Of a stretch of DNA of 64,000 nt, positions 1 to 8,359 are shown piece after piece (position 1 is the first letter of the stretch; each line of letters begins with the position of its first letter). This DNA comes from Candidatus Cloacimonadota bacterium (GTDB taxonomy: Bacteria; Cloacimonadota; Cloacimonadia; Cloacimonadales; TCS61). The notes under the pieces were generated by a model. The model saw nothing but the letters and a program-made list of their open reading frames with translations. It searched no databases and had not been told where the DNA came from. The DNA lies in the NCBI GenBank assembly GCA_021734835.1, contig JAIPIH010000001.1:248001-312000 (forward strand), given 5' to 3'. Position numbers and translations under genes: made by a program.

Positions 1-480
1 ACCGGTAAAATGGTTTGGATAGAGATAATCTCTGACTCTCTCGGCTTTAAAAAGTAAAGAAGGGTAATAATTCAGCTGTTCAGATATATACACCATTTTT
101 TCATAAGATACGTTTTGAATTAATAAAATATCCTGATATGAGCGATAACGATTTTCATAAATAATTTTTTCAATTTCTTCTTTGGTTTTTTCAAAATTAG
201 CGCAAATTACTTCGATGACTTTCTCTTTATCTTTTATCTTACCCGGTCTTATATAGAGATTATAGGAGGCTTTATTAAGTACAATTGGCCGATATTTCCG
301 ATCGTATATTTCGCCGCGAATAGGATATACTGTCTGAATCCTAAAAATGTTCTTTTCAGCAATATTCTTATACTTATCTCCTTCAATGATCTGTAATTTA
401 AAAGTAAAAAAAAGCAATGATCCAAAAATAGATATTATTGCTAATTCAATATAATCTGAGCTTATAATTTTTTTAAACAT
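1..480 (-). CDS. mrdA: Penicillin-binding protein 2, N-terminal part (truncated by window edge)
   Basis: This frame stays open from an ATG at 480 to the left edge, giving 160 residues with no stop. An N-terminal membrane anchor (about residues 10-30) is followed by an RGEIYDRKYRPI segment at about 54-65, the start of the PBP dimerisation domain in class B penicillin-binding proteins. The catalytic transpeptidase domain lies outside the window. PBP2 cross-links peptidoglycan during side-wall elongation with MreBCD. The ATG overlaps the last 8 bases of mreD, as expected for translational coupling in a rod-shape operon. I prefer PBP2 over FtsI because of the mreBCD context; the visible residues alone would not separate them. 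Confidence 0.88.
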   Translation of the reverse strand, partial: MFKKIISSDYIELAIISIFGSLLFFTFKLQIIEGDKYKNIAEKNIFRIQTVYPIRGEIYDRKYRPIVLNKASYNLYIRPGKIKDKEKVIEVICANFEKTKEEIEKIIYENRYRSYQDILLIQNVSYEKMVYISEQLNYYPSLLFKAERVRDYLYPNHFTG

Positions 481-958
481 TGATGCTGATCTTTATTTTC
501 TCTGAAAGTGATAAAATATAGATAATTAGTATTGAAACAAAAGTATTATAAAAAATAGAAAGAAGAAGGTATAAAAAAAAAGATTCTAAATTCTGGGAGG
601 CAAATAGGTGGTATAAGTAAAAAATTATGTAATATAAAAAATTCAAGAATAAAATACTCAAACTCACAATGATAAACCGCTGCTTATTAATACTTGTTTG
701 AAATTTACAAACAAAGTAAACTATAATAATAAATGCAATTGAGTTTAGTCCAAGTAAAGGCGGGTACATAACATCAAGTGCGAGTCCCAGAAAAAAAGCA
801 ATTGGGAAAAGTGATTTAGCATTAATACGTATACCTGCAAAAGCAAAATAAGCAATAAAAAAATTAGGAATGATCGAATAAATAGTAAAATAAGGTGCTA
901 TAATAAGCTGGAGGTAGAGTATAAAAACCCCTAATAAGATCATTTTGAATACTTTCAT
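473..958 (-). CDS. mreD: Rod shape-determining protein MreD
   Basis: A 161-residue, very hydrophobic protein with about five membrane segments and almost no soluble loops, the usual size for MreD. Sequence conservation in this family is low, so the call rests on hydropathy, length and position between mreC and mrdA on the same strand. MreD is an inner-membrane partner of MreC and PBP2 in the elongasome. Its start overlaps the end of the CofE-like gene by 4 bases and its end overlaps the mrdA start by 8 bases, so it sits in one tightly coupled transcript. Confidence 0.85.
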   Translation of the reverse strand: MKVFKMILLGVFILYLQLIIAPYFTIYSIIPNFFIAYFAFAGIRINAKSLFPIAFFLGLALDVMYPPLLGLNSIAFIIIVYFVCKFQTSINKQRFIIVSLSILFLNFLYYIIFYLYHLFASQNLESFFLYLLLSIFYNTFVSILIIYILSLSEKIKISINV

Positions 959-1641
959 AATACTTTTCTAACCAGACAAATAGGAGTCAATTCATCACCT
1001 TGACCCTGTGGATTATCTTCCATAACTTTTTCCATAAAATGTTTATTAATGCCAGTGCTGCCACCGATCATCCAACAGCCGCCAATGTCATTTATATCCA
1101 TAACACAACATTCAAAACCAGTCTCTTCTTTGATCATTTGAGATACTTTTTCCGGATATCTGGGTCCTTTGATCACACAGTTTTCATATGGTGGGACAGG
1201 AGATGTTGTAGCAGCATCAATCAGAGCGGTTTGTTTCCCGGCAAGTCTGTAAAAATCACCTTTACCGCGTCTCCCTAAAAAACGTCCCAGTCCGCCAATA
1301 ATCGCTGCGAAAAGTACTCTTAAACTTCCACATTCATCAATGGCGCATTGCATACTTTCCGGAGATCTGAGGCCTATTCCGTAGTCAACTTTGGAGACAA
1401 ATCTCCATAAAAATTTTGCTAGCCAACCGATCTTCAATTCATTAATTGGGATAGCTCTGCCCTGTGTTATTGCCAGAGGGCTTTCACTAATTGTAATTAC
1501 ATCATTTTCTTTTATTTTATCGCGGATGCTGTCTTGCACTACAGACAAAATATCATCGCCAGTAGTTAAAATTTTCGTTTTGAGTGGAATTCTAATAAAT
1601 TTTGCACCGTCAACTTCAATTATCTTTGAGTTGTTTTTCAT
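955..1641 (-). CDS. CofE-like (F420-0:gamma-glutamyl ligase family) protein
   Basis: A 228-residue protein resembling the coenzyme F420-0:L-glutamate ligase family (COG1478/PF01996-type). Family-like segments include IPLKTKILTTGDDI near residue 18, ENDVITISESPLAITQGR at about 45-62, and an AGKQTALIDAATTSPVPPY-like stretch near 135-153. In methanogens and actinobacteria CofE adds glutamate to F420-0, but the family also occurs in bacteria without known F420 synthesis, where its role is unclear. No other F420 gene (cofC, cofD, fbiC) is visible here. It lies between mreC (26-base overlap) and mreD (4-base overlap), so it is co-translated with the cell-shape genes. An amide-bond-forming role linked to the envelope is possible but is only inference. 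Confidence 0.75.
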   Translation of the reverse strand: MKNNSKIIEVDGAKFIRIPLKTKILTTGDDILSVVQDSIRDKIKENDVITISESPLAITQGRAIPINELKIGWLAKFLWRFVSKVDYGIGLRSPESMQCAIDECGSLRVLFAAIIGGLGRFLGRRGKGDFYRLAGKQTALIDAATTSPVPPYENCVIKGPRYPEKVSQMIKEETGFECCVMDINDIGGCWMIGGSTGINKHFMEKVMEDNPQGQGDELTPICLVRKVL

Positions 1642-2398
1642 AGCCTTTGTCCTTATAATATTTAAGAATAACTACCTGATCTAACTCTGTAGGATTAACA
1701 AATGTTTTTATCTTGGCACTTATGTAAACATCTTCTGGATTTTCTACTAACCGAGTTACAACTCCTACCGGAAATCCTCTGGGAAATACATTTGATACTT
1801 GAGAAGTAACAATAATATCACCATTTTTAATATCAGAACCCGGTTTGATCGTTGTCATGTAGGAATTACCGAAAATATCTGATTTCATCATGCCTTGCAG
1901 CTGATTTCTTTTGGACATGACACCCAGCATAAATCGCGAATTATCCAGCGGTAATATAATGGAGTAATTAAGTGAAACGGAGATCACTTTCCCGACTATC
2001 CCTTCATTTGAAATCACCGGATTATCTAGGTGTACATCATCAACCAAGCCTTTATTTGTGATTATACATCTTTCTCTGAATTCACTCTTAAAGCCGACAA
2101 TATCAGCTAAAATATAGTCGAAATTGCCAATTGTATAATTAATATTTGCATTTTCAATTTTATGCAATTTGTTTTCTAAATCGGTTATAGTAATAGTATG
2201 CTTAGCGAGTTTTTCAGAGAGGATTTTATTTTCTTCTTTTAAATCGAATATGGAATTGAATTTCTGGATAGAGTTAACTAACGGGAAGTATAAATTTTTA
2301 CTGAAAAATTTAGCTTTCCGTGATCTGTCTTCAGTACTTCCTAAAAAAAGTAAAATTGCTAAAATAAGATAGATTAAGAAATGTAACTCTTTCTTCAC
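1616..2398 (-). CDS. mreC: Rod shape-determining protein MreC
   Basis: A 260-residue protein starting with GTG 4 bases after the mreB stop. It has a single N-terminal membrane segment (about residues 5-20), a short coiled coil (about 50-85) and a periplasmic beta-rich domain containing VDDVHLDNPVISNEGIVGKV, typical of MreC. MreC bridges MreB filaments to PBP2 across the inner membrane. Its length fits the family. Its end overlaps the CofE-like gene by 26 bases, which is unusually long for this operon and suggests strict co-translation. Confidence 0.92.
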   Translation of the reverse strand: MKKELHFLIYLILAILLFLGSTEDRSRKAKFFSKNLYFPLVNSIQKFNSIFDLKEENKILSEKLAKHTITITDLENKLHKIENANINYTIGNFDYILADIVGFKSEFRERCIITNKGLVDDVHLDNPVISNEGIVGKVISVSLNYSIILPLDNSRFMLGVMSKRNQLQGMMKSDIFGNSYMTTIKPGSDIKNGDIIVTSQVSNVFPRGFPVGVVTRLVENPEDVYISAKIKTFVNPTELDQVVILKYYKDKGYEKQLKDN

Positions 2399-2402
2399 GG
2401 GA

Positions 2403-3440
2403 TCAATCTTCTATTTTTTTAATTAATACTTCCCTGAATTCTTCCATATTGTCTAAAACGCGACCACAACCTTTTAACACACAAGTAAGAGCTTCTGACA
2501 TAACATGAACAGGCAGATCAACAGTTTCCTGGATCTTTTTATCCAAACCCTTCAGATTAGCACCACCACCTGTGAGTATTAAGCCCCGTTCAGCAATATC
2601 AGCAGCAAGTTCGGGAGCTGTTTTTTCGAAAAGACGCTTAATTGCGTCAATCATGGATTGGATAGTTTCTGACAGAGCTTCTCTGATCTCTTCAGAACTT
2701 ACTTCAACAGTTATCGGATACCCAGTAATTATATCTCTACCACGTACTTCCATTTTCAATTCTTTTTCTAAGGGATAAGCAGACCCAATCTCTTTTTTGA
2801 TCTTCTCAGCAGACTGAATTCCAACAAAAATATTATTTCTTTTCCGCAAGTAGGTTACTATTGCTTCATCCATTTTATCGCCACCTACCCGAATTGAAGA
2901 ATGGACTACAATATGTGAGAGTGAAATAATCGCAATTTCAGTAGTACCGCCTCCGATATCCATAATAAGATTTCCCTGCGGCTTTTGAATAGGCAGATCA
3001 GCACCTATGGCAGCAGCGATCGGTTCTGATACCAAGTGAACTTCCCGAGCTCCGGCATGCAGGGCGCTATCCCTAACAGCTCTTTTTTCAACTTCGGTAA
3101 TACCAGAAGGAACACACACTATAACCCTTGGTTTGATGAGTAATCGTTTTTTCTGAGCGCGCAGGATCAAATTTCTCAGCATGAGTTCTGTAACTTGAAA
3201 ATCAGCAATAACGCCATCTTTAAGCGGTTTGATGATATTAACTTCTTCTGGATTTTTCCCCAGCATATTTTTGGCATCTTCACCAATTGCAATTATTTTT
3301 TTATTATCTGTGGAAATAGCTACTACTGATGGTTCATCTATCACTATCCCGATTCCCTTCTTATAAACAAGTGTATTTGCTGTTCCCAGATCTATTGCAA
3401 TATCATTTGAAAAAAGTCCTATAAAATTTTTAAAAAACAT
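2403..3440 (-). CDS. mreB: Rod shape-determining actin homologue MreB
   Basis: MreB, a bacterial actin that forms membrane-associated filaments and positions side-wall synthesis. I start it at the ATG at 3440 because an excellent AGGAGG ribosome site lies just upstream and the protein then begins MFFKNFIGLF, as MreB proteins do. The frame is open to 3509, but that TTG is part of a likely promoter element. This gives 345 residues, the normal length. The phosphate-binding segments IAIDLGTANT (about 14-23) and MDIGGGTTEIAI are intact, as is the C-terminal LTGGGANLKGL. It is the first gene of the mreB-mreC-cofE-like-mreD-mrdA run. Confidence 0.97.
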   Translation of the reverse strand: MFFKNFIGLFSNDIAIDLGTANTLVYKKGIGIVIDEPSVVAISTDNKKIIAIGEDAKNMLGKNPEEVNIIKPLKDGVIADFQVTELMLRNLILRAQKKRLLIKPRVIVCVPSGITEVEKRAVRDSALHAGAREVHLVSEPIAAAIGADLPIQKPQGNLIMDIGGGTTEIAIISLSHIVVHSSIRVGGDKMDEAIVTYLRKRNNIFVGIQSAEKIKKEIGSAYPLEKELKMEVRGRDIITGYPITVEVSSEEIREALSETIQSMIDAIKRLFEKTAPELAADIAERGLILTGGGANLKGLDKKIQETVDLPVHVMSEALTCVLKGCGRVLDNMEEFREVLIKKIED

Positions 3441-3480
3441 CGACCCTCCTGATAACTCAGATAACTCAATTTGATGCAAA

Positions 3481-3509
3481 CTTAATTTTAAATGATACTG
3501 TTCTGTCAA
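3481..3509 (-). promoter_or_regulatory. Possible sigma-70 promoter of the mre operon
   Basis: On the minus strand a perfect TTGACA (3504-3509) is followed after 17 bases by ATTAAG (3481-3486), a weak -10 match. It lies about 40 bases upstream of the mreB start, in the short gap after the dehydrogenase gene. The -35 is convincing; the -10 is not. Confidence 0.35.
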
Positions 3510-3512
3510 GTC

Positions 3513-4613
3513 TTAATAGAACTTAAACAAATTCCTATAATCATCTAGTTCCAAATCATTTATCATAATCATTAAGTTTTTCTGAAGAGAATTATTTATT
3601 GGAATACCTTTTTTTCTTATTTCTAATTCTTTGTAATATTCCTTTTCACCAGCAATCCAGATCCGATCATTTCCCGGATGTTTTTTAGAGTTTTGCAGCT
3701 GAGTCATGATCTCACCTGTTATTCTTTTAAAATCAGCAAGATCAGTAAATTTCTCAATATCTAAAGCGATAAATATATGACCAAGCTTGTAGGGGATACG
3801 CTCATCATCCTGCCATCCTGAAAGCTGATGCATAAAGCTGCCAGATTGTAAGGCGGCTGAGAGAATTTCTACCATCACAGCCAAACCATATCCTTTATGT
3901 CCGCCTGTTTCTTCCGCCATTCCACCAAGACCAATCATTGAAGCTTTTCCCTTGACTAGATCAACTAGCAGTTTATGTGAATCAGTATAAGGGTTACCGT
4001 TTTCATCAATTGCCCAGCCCTCCGGTGTAGATTTATCTTCTCGAGCCAGCTGTTCTACTTTACCGCGTTGGGATATTGAAGTCGCTGCATCATAAATAAA
4101 ATCATAAGATTTATCGGAAGGAGCTCCGAAACAAATAGGATTTGTACCAAGTTGAGGACTAACTCCGAAAAGAGGCGCAATAGAGGGACGAGCATTGGTC
4201 ATGGATATGCCGATCATATTTTGTTTACAAGCCATTTTTGCGTAATAACCACAAATCCCGTAATGAGTGGAATTGCGTACAGTAACGCAGCCTATTCCAA
4301 ATTTTTTTGCTTTATCAAGAGCTGACTGCATTGCTTGCTTGGAAATAACATGTCCCATACCATGATTGCCGTCCCAAACTGCAACTGCATTGAAATCATT
4401 TATGATGTCTATTTTGGTAACGGGAGATTGAATTCCAGCTTTGATGCGGTCGTAATACATCATGAGCCTGCCAACACCATGAGACTCGATTCCTCTTAGA
4501 TCACTCTCTATCAAGACATCAGCGCATATTTTTGCATCTATTTCCGGTACTCCAAGCCTTACAAAAACCTGATTCATTAATTGGTAAACTTTTTCTACTG
4601 ATATTCTTTTCAT
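3513..4613 (-). CDS. Malate/L-lactate dehydrogenase (Ldh2 family)
   Basis: A 366-residue NAD(P)-dependent 2-hydroxyacid oxidoreductase of the Ldh2/MDH2 type (PF02615), a fold unrelated to the classical Rossmann LDH. Family marks are ESHGVGRL with the conserved His at 45, NSTHYGICGYYA with a second His at 117, LGTNPICFGAP and the glycine-rich GGHKGYGLAV near the C-terminal third. Members reduce malate, lactate, ureidoglycolate or sulfolactate, and the substrate cannot be fixed from sequence. It is on the same strand as mreB, 72 bases upstream, and may be separately transcribed. Length is normal for the family. Confidence 0.9.
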   Translation of the reverse strand: MKRISVEKVYQLMNQVFVRLGVPEIDAKICADVLIESDLRGIESHGVGRLMMYYDRIKAGIQSPVTKIDIINDFNAVAVWDGNHGMGHVISKQAMQSALDKAKKFGIGCVTVRNSTHYGICGYYAKMACKQNMIGISMTNARPSIAPLFGVSPQLGTNPICFGAPSDKSYDFIYDAATSISQRGKVEQLAREDKSTPEGWAIDENGNPYTDSHKLLVDLVKGKASMIGLGGMAEETGGHKGYGLAVMVEILSAALQSGSFMHQLSGWQDDERIPYKLGHIFIALDIEKFTDLADFKRITGEIMTQLQNSKKHPGNDRIWIAGEKEYYKELEIRKKGIPINNSLQKNLMIMINDLELDDYRNLFKFY

Positions 4614-4931
4614 TTTTTCTTCCTTCCACTCTCTCTTATATTATCAAAAGATCATAGTGTTTCATGTTGTCGAATCCTTATAATACTGCAATGGTATTTT
4701 AAGGGAAAATTTGTACAAGTTATTTATAAATTAATAACAAAAAACTCAAAAACATAATTATTGTGTGATCGTACATTTTACATTGACAACAATTTTTTCA
4801 TAATTATTTTACACATAATAAGATGTAAAAAACATTGATGAAAGTATCAGATAAAAATAGATGATAGTAATTTGAACAAAGATGTTTTAAAGTGCTTTTA
4901 CTCAAATTCTATTAACATTAAGGAGAAAACT
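4614..4931. other. Divergent intergenic region between dehydrogenase and corA
   Basis: About 318 bases of very AT-rich spacer between divergent genes. It holds a candidate corA promoter (4783-4810) and the ribosome site AAGGAG just before 4932. I see no RNA gene, no recognisable magnesium riboswitch and no repeat family member in it. Confidence 0.5.
4783..4810 (+). promoter_or_regulatory. Candidate sigma-70 promoter of corA
   Basis: TTGACA at 4783-4788, a 16-base spacer and TATTTT at 4805-4810. It is about 120 bases before the corA start, in the divergent spacer. Confidence 0.4.
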
Positions 4932-6014
4932 ATGAAGAAAAAAAAGAATAATAAATGGCATAAGTTATTTTATCAGGGAGAGATAGGGCTTCCACCGGGC
5001 ACGCCTGTTTTTGTAGGGAATAGAAAACAGGAAAACGTAAAAATCGACATTATTAATTATACTAAAGATGAATTTGAAGAGATCAATGATGCAGAACTAA
5101 AGGATTGTGAACCGCATAAAGACAGTCCCACTACTACCTGGATAAATATTTATGGAATTCATGATATTAATTTAATTCAGTCGATGGCTGATATCTTCGG
5201 ACTGCATCCTTTAACAACTGAAGATATCTGCAATGCTAGTCAACGTCCCAAAGTAGAGGAATTTGAGGAATATTTATTTTTTGCTTTCAAAATGCTTACT
5301 TATGATTCAGATGCAAATGCGATTAATAATGAAAATGTTAGTATTGTAATAGGCAGAAACTATGTCCTCTCTTTTCAGGAACATGAGGGAGATGTGCTCG
5401 ATCCTGTTCGGGAGAGGATTCGTAAAGCTAAAGGACGTATCCGGGGTGAGCGGATGGATTATCTGGCATATGCCATCATGGACAGTGTAGTTGATGAATA
5501 TTTTCTTTCGCTGGAAAAACTCGGTGATCATATTGAGGAGCTGGATGAAGATATCTTAGCAAATCCGGATGCAACGCATATGAAGGAACTGCATCGGCTT
5601 AAACGCGAGATTGTTTTTCTGAGGAAAGCGGTTTGGCCTTTAAGGGAAGAAATATCAACTATTGAAAAAAGTGAATCAAAACTTATTAGTAACTCGATCA
5701 GGATTTATTTACGAGACCTTTATGATCATACAATTCAGATCATCGATATGGTAGAAACTTATCGTGATATTGTAGGCGGTATGCATGACACGTTTCTTTC
5801 CAGTATAAGTAACCGTATGAATGAAGTTATGAAAGTGCTTACGATAATCGGAACTATTTTTATTCCGCTCACTTTTATTGCCGGTATTTATGGTATGAAC
5901 TTTGAAAATATGCCTGAATTAGGTTGGAAATATGGCTATTTTGGATTACTGGGAGTAATGTTGCTGGTTGGTATTATAATGGTTCTGTTTTTTAAAAAGC
6001 GTAAGTGGATATAG
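4932..6014 (+). CDS. corA: CorA-family magnesium/cobalt transporter
   Basis: A 360-residue CorA-type divalent metal channel. The start at 4932 follows a clear AAGGAG site; an upstream in-frame ATG at 4872 has none. A large acidic N-terminal cytoplasmic domain is followed by a long helix with a charged LHRLKREIVFLRKAVWPLRE segment. Two C-terminal membrane helices are linked by the signature YGMNF (GMN motif) and the loop ENMPE, and the protein ends in a basic tail FFKKRKWI. CorA forms a pentamer that admits Mg2+ (or Co2+/Ni2+) down the membrane potential. It stands alone between divergent and convergent neighbours. Confidence 0.95.
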   Translation: MKKKKNNKWHKLFYQGEIGLPPGTPVFVGNRKQENVKIDIINYTKDEFEEINDAELKDCEPHKDSPTTTWINIYGIHDINLIQSMADIFGLHPLTTEDICNASQRPKVEEFEEYLFFAFKMLTYDSDANAINNENVSIVIGRNYVLSFQEHEGDVLDPVRERIRKAKGRIRGERMDYLAYAIMDSVVDEYFLSLEKLGDHIEELDEDILANPDATHMKELHRLKREIVFLRKAVWPLREEISTIEKSESKLISNSIRIYLRDLYDHTIQIIDMVETYRDIVGGMHDTFLSSISNRMNEVMKVLTIIGTIFIPLTFIAGIYGMNFENMPELGWKYGYFGLLGVMLLVGIIMVLFFKKRKWI

Positions 6015-6162
6015 ATAAATTGATCACTCGTGATAGTTAGAAAAGCAATTGTTGTGTAAAACGTGTTGACCTTGAGCAGAGAGTCAATAAAAGATCAAAA
6101 CAGAAAGATTCTATTGAAAAAGAGTTTAGCCAAGTTATTAGATACTTACATTTGTTAAATAA

Positions 6163-8244
6163 TTAAAAATCGAACAATTTTTCTCGTTCAAAGTATTCCT
6201 TAAAATATACTTTATTCAAAATATTGTTTTTTTCAAGTTCCAATTTGTAATCTGCTTCAATTAGATCAAAAGCCAATATCCTGGCAGTATTAAGAAGCTG
6301 ACGATCACGAATTATATTCGCATGTTTAAAGATAGGTATTCCGGACTGTTGCGTTCCAAAGAAGTCGCCCTGTCCTCTAATTTCCAAATCTTTTTCAGCG
6401 ATTTTAAAACCGTCATTCGATTCAATCATGATATTTAATCTTTCTCTTCCTTCCTCGCTAATAGGCGGATAGACAATGAGATAGCAGTAAGACATATCAG
6501 AACCGCGTCCTACTCGACCCCTTAGCTGATGGAGCTGACTCAAACCAAATCTCTCGGCATGCTGAATGATCATCACACAAGCATTTGGTACATCTATTCC
6601 CACTTCGATCACTGTTGTAGAGACTAAAATATCGATTTGACCATTCTTAAAATTTTCCATGATCTTATCTTTTTCATTGTTTTTCATTTTTCCATGCAGC
6701 AGAGCAATTTTTCTGCTGGGGAAAATATGTTTTTTTAATTTTTCATACAGCGACTCAGCATCAAGCAGGTCTATCTTTTCCGATTCCTGGATGAGAGGAC
6801 AAACAATGTACGCTTGTCGGCCAAGATTTAACTGTTCATCCACTTTATCATAAACTACAGAATTTTTATTTGCATTATAATAACTTGTTTCAATTTTTTT
6901 CCGATTGGGTGGAAGCTCATCAATGATACTCACATCAAGATCTCCATAAACAGTTAGTGCCAAAGAGCGCGGGATAGGAGTTGCAGACAAATATATTAAA
7001 TCAGGATTATTATTTCTATGACTTAGTACAGACCTTTGCTGCACTCCAAATCTGTGCTGTTCATCAATCGCAAGAAATCCGGCATTCTTAAACTCGACAT
7101 CTTTTTGAATTAGGGCATGAGTTCCAATGATAATGTTAATTTCACCTTTCCTGATTTTTTCTTTAAGTTCTCTTTTATACTTACTGTTTCCTCCTTTTAA
7201 AAGAGCAATTTTTATCTCAGGCTGATTTGATAAAAGGTTGGAAATGCTTCTGTAATGCTGTTCTGCCAGAATTTCAGTCGGAGTCATCATTAATGACTGG
7301 AAACCGTTTTCAATAGCAAGCAGCATTGCGAAAACAGTTACAATTGTTTTCCCGGAACCGACATCACCCTGCAGCAGTCTATTCATCTGTTTTTTTGAAG
7401 TCATATCTTCCACAAATTCTCTAATGACTCTTTTTTGAGCGTTAGTCAGTTGGAATGGCAAAGAGTGCTTAAGTTTAGTAGTAAATGTTTTTTTTAGAAT
7501 AAACTGATTACCATTCAATTTTTTCTCATGTCCGTATTTACAACGAGCAAGCATAAGTTGAATGAAGAAAAGTTCTTCAAAAATGAATCGTATTTTGTCC
7601 TTGTGGATATCAGCTGGATGTTGTGTAAAATGTAGCTTTTGCATTGCTGTTTTACGATCGGTAAATGTAAATTTTTCCAAAATATATTGGGGTAGATTTT
7701 CAGAAATATCATCAGCATAAAGTTTAAATGCATTGTAAACAAGTTTTCGCATCACATTTATAGTTATCCCTTCAGTCAGATGATAAACCGGAAGCACAGA
7801 CCGGGTTTTCCAGAAACTTAACTTGAGTTCTTCATCATCCAGAACTTCTATTTGGGGATGTACTATTTGCGGAGAACCTCGAAATTCTGAGATAACACCG
7901 CTAACCCAGATCTGTTTTCCATTCTCAAATTGATTTAAAAACCAGTTACCGAATCGGAACCAGGTTAGAAATAAGTAGTCCTCACCGTCAGTTAAAACCA
8001 CATTGAGCTGGTTTTTTTTTCGAGAAAACTGCTTTTTTTCAACCGAAACGATAATGCCGACAAATGAACAATTCTGATCTAATTTCAGATCACGAATTTT
8101 ATATGCTGATCTGCGATTTATATAATCACGGGGAAAATGTTCCATCAGATCACGGATCGTGAAAATATTAAGTTTGTGGAGTAATTTGCTGCGATGTTCA
8201 CCAACGCCTTTTAAATATTTAATATCGTTTTCTAAATTACTCAT
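6163..8244 (-). CDS. recG: ATP-dependent DNA helicase RecG
   Basis: RecG, a branch-migrating helicase that regresses stalled replication forks and processes recombination intermediates. The protein begins MSNLENDIKYLKGVGEHRS from the ATG at 8244, which has an AGGGA site; an in-frame GTG 15 bases upstream is an alternative start. The N-terminal wedge/OB domain is followed by Walker A QGDVGSGKT, a DEQHRFGVQQR (DEQH) box, SATPIPRSLALT and the C-terminal QLRGRVGRG motif. About 693 residues is the expected size. It has no close operon partner: feoB ends about 115 bases upstream. Confidence 0.96.
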   Translation of the reverse strand: MSNLENDIKYLKGVGEHRSKLLHKLNIFTIRDLMEHFPRDYINRRSAYKIRDLKLDQNCSFVGIIVSVEKKQFSRKKNQLNVVLTDGEDYLFLTWFRFGNWFLNQFENGKQIWVSGVISEFRGSPQIVHPQIEVLDDEELKLSFWKTRSVLPVYHLTEGITINVMRKLVYNAFKLYADDISENLPQYILEKFTFTDRKTAMQKLHFTQHPADIHKDKIRFIFEELFFIQLMLARCKYGHEKKLNGNQFILKKTFTTKLKHSLPFQLTNAQKRVIREFVEDMTSKKQMNRLLQGDVGSGKTIVTVFAMLLAIENGFQSLMMTPTEILAEQHYRSISNLLSNQPEIKIALLKGGNSKYKRELKEKIRKGEINIIIGTHALIQKDVEFKNAGFLAIDEQHRFGVQQRSVLSHRNNNPDLIYLSATPIPRSLALTVYGDLDVSIIDELPPNRKKIETSYYNANKNSVVYDKVDEQLNLGRQAYIVCPLIQESEKIDLLDAESLYEKLKKHIFPSRKIALLHGKMKNNEKDKIMENFKNGQIDILVSTTVIEVGIDVPNACVMIIQHAERFGLSQLHQLRGRVGRGSDMSYCYLIVYPPISEEGRERLNIMIESNDGFKIAEKDLEIRGQGDFFGTQQSGIPIFKHANIIRDRQLLNTARILAFDLIEADYKLELEKNNILNKVYFKEYFEREKLFDF

Positions 8245-8359
8245 AATTCCCTGACTCACTCATCCTGAACTTTCTTAACAAAATCATAGATATCATTAAA
8301 AAGATGTGGTAAATAATATCAAGAGATTTATCCAGGTTAGCAAATAATTGAAAACAATT

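Noticed and set aside
1000-1278. Plus-strand ORF opposite the CofE-like gene
   Set aside because: Antisense shadow of a conserved family gene, with no ribosome site and no recognisable domain.
955-1641. Evidence for coenzyme F420 biosynthesis
   Set aside because: Only a CofE-like protein is present. Family members occur in bacteria without F420, so a pathway cannot be claimed.
4614-4931. Magnesium riboswitch before corA
   Set aside because: The leader after the candidate promoter is short and AT-rich, without the helices of M-box or mgtA leaders.
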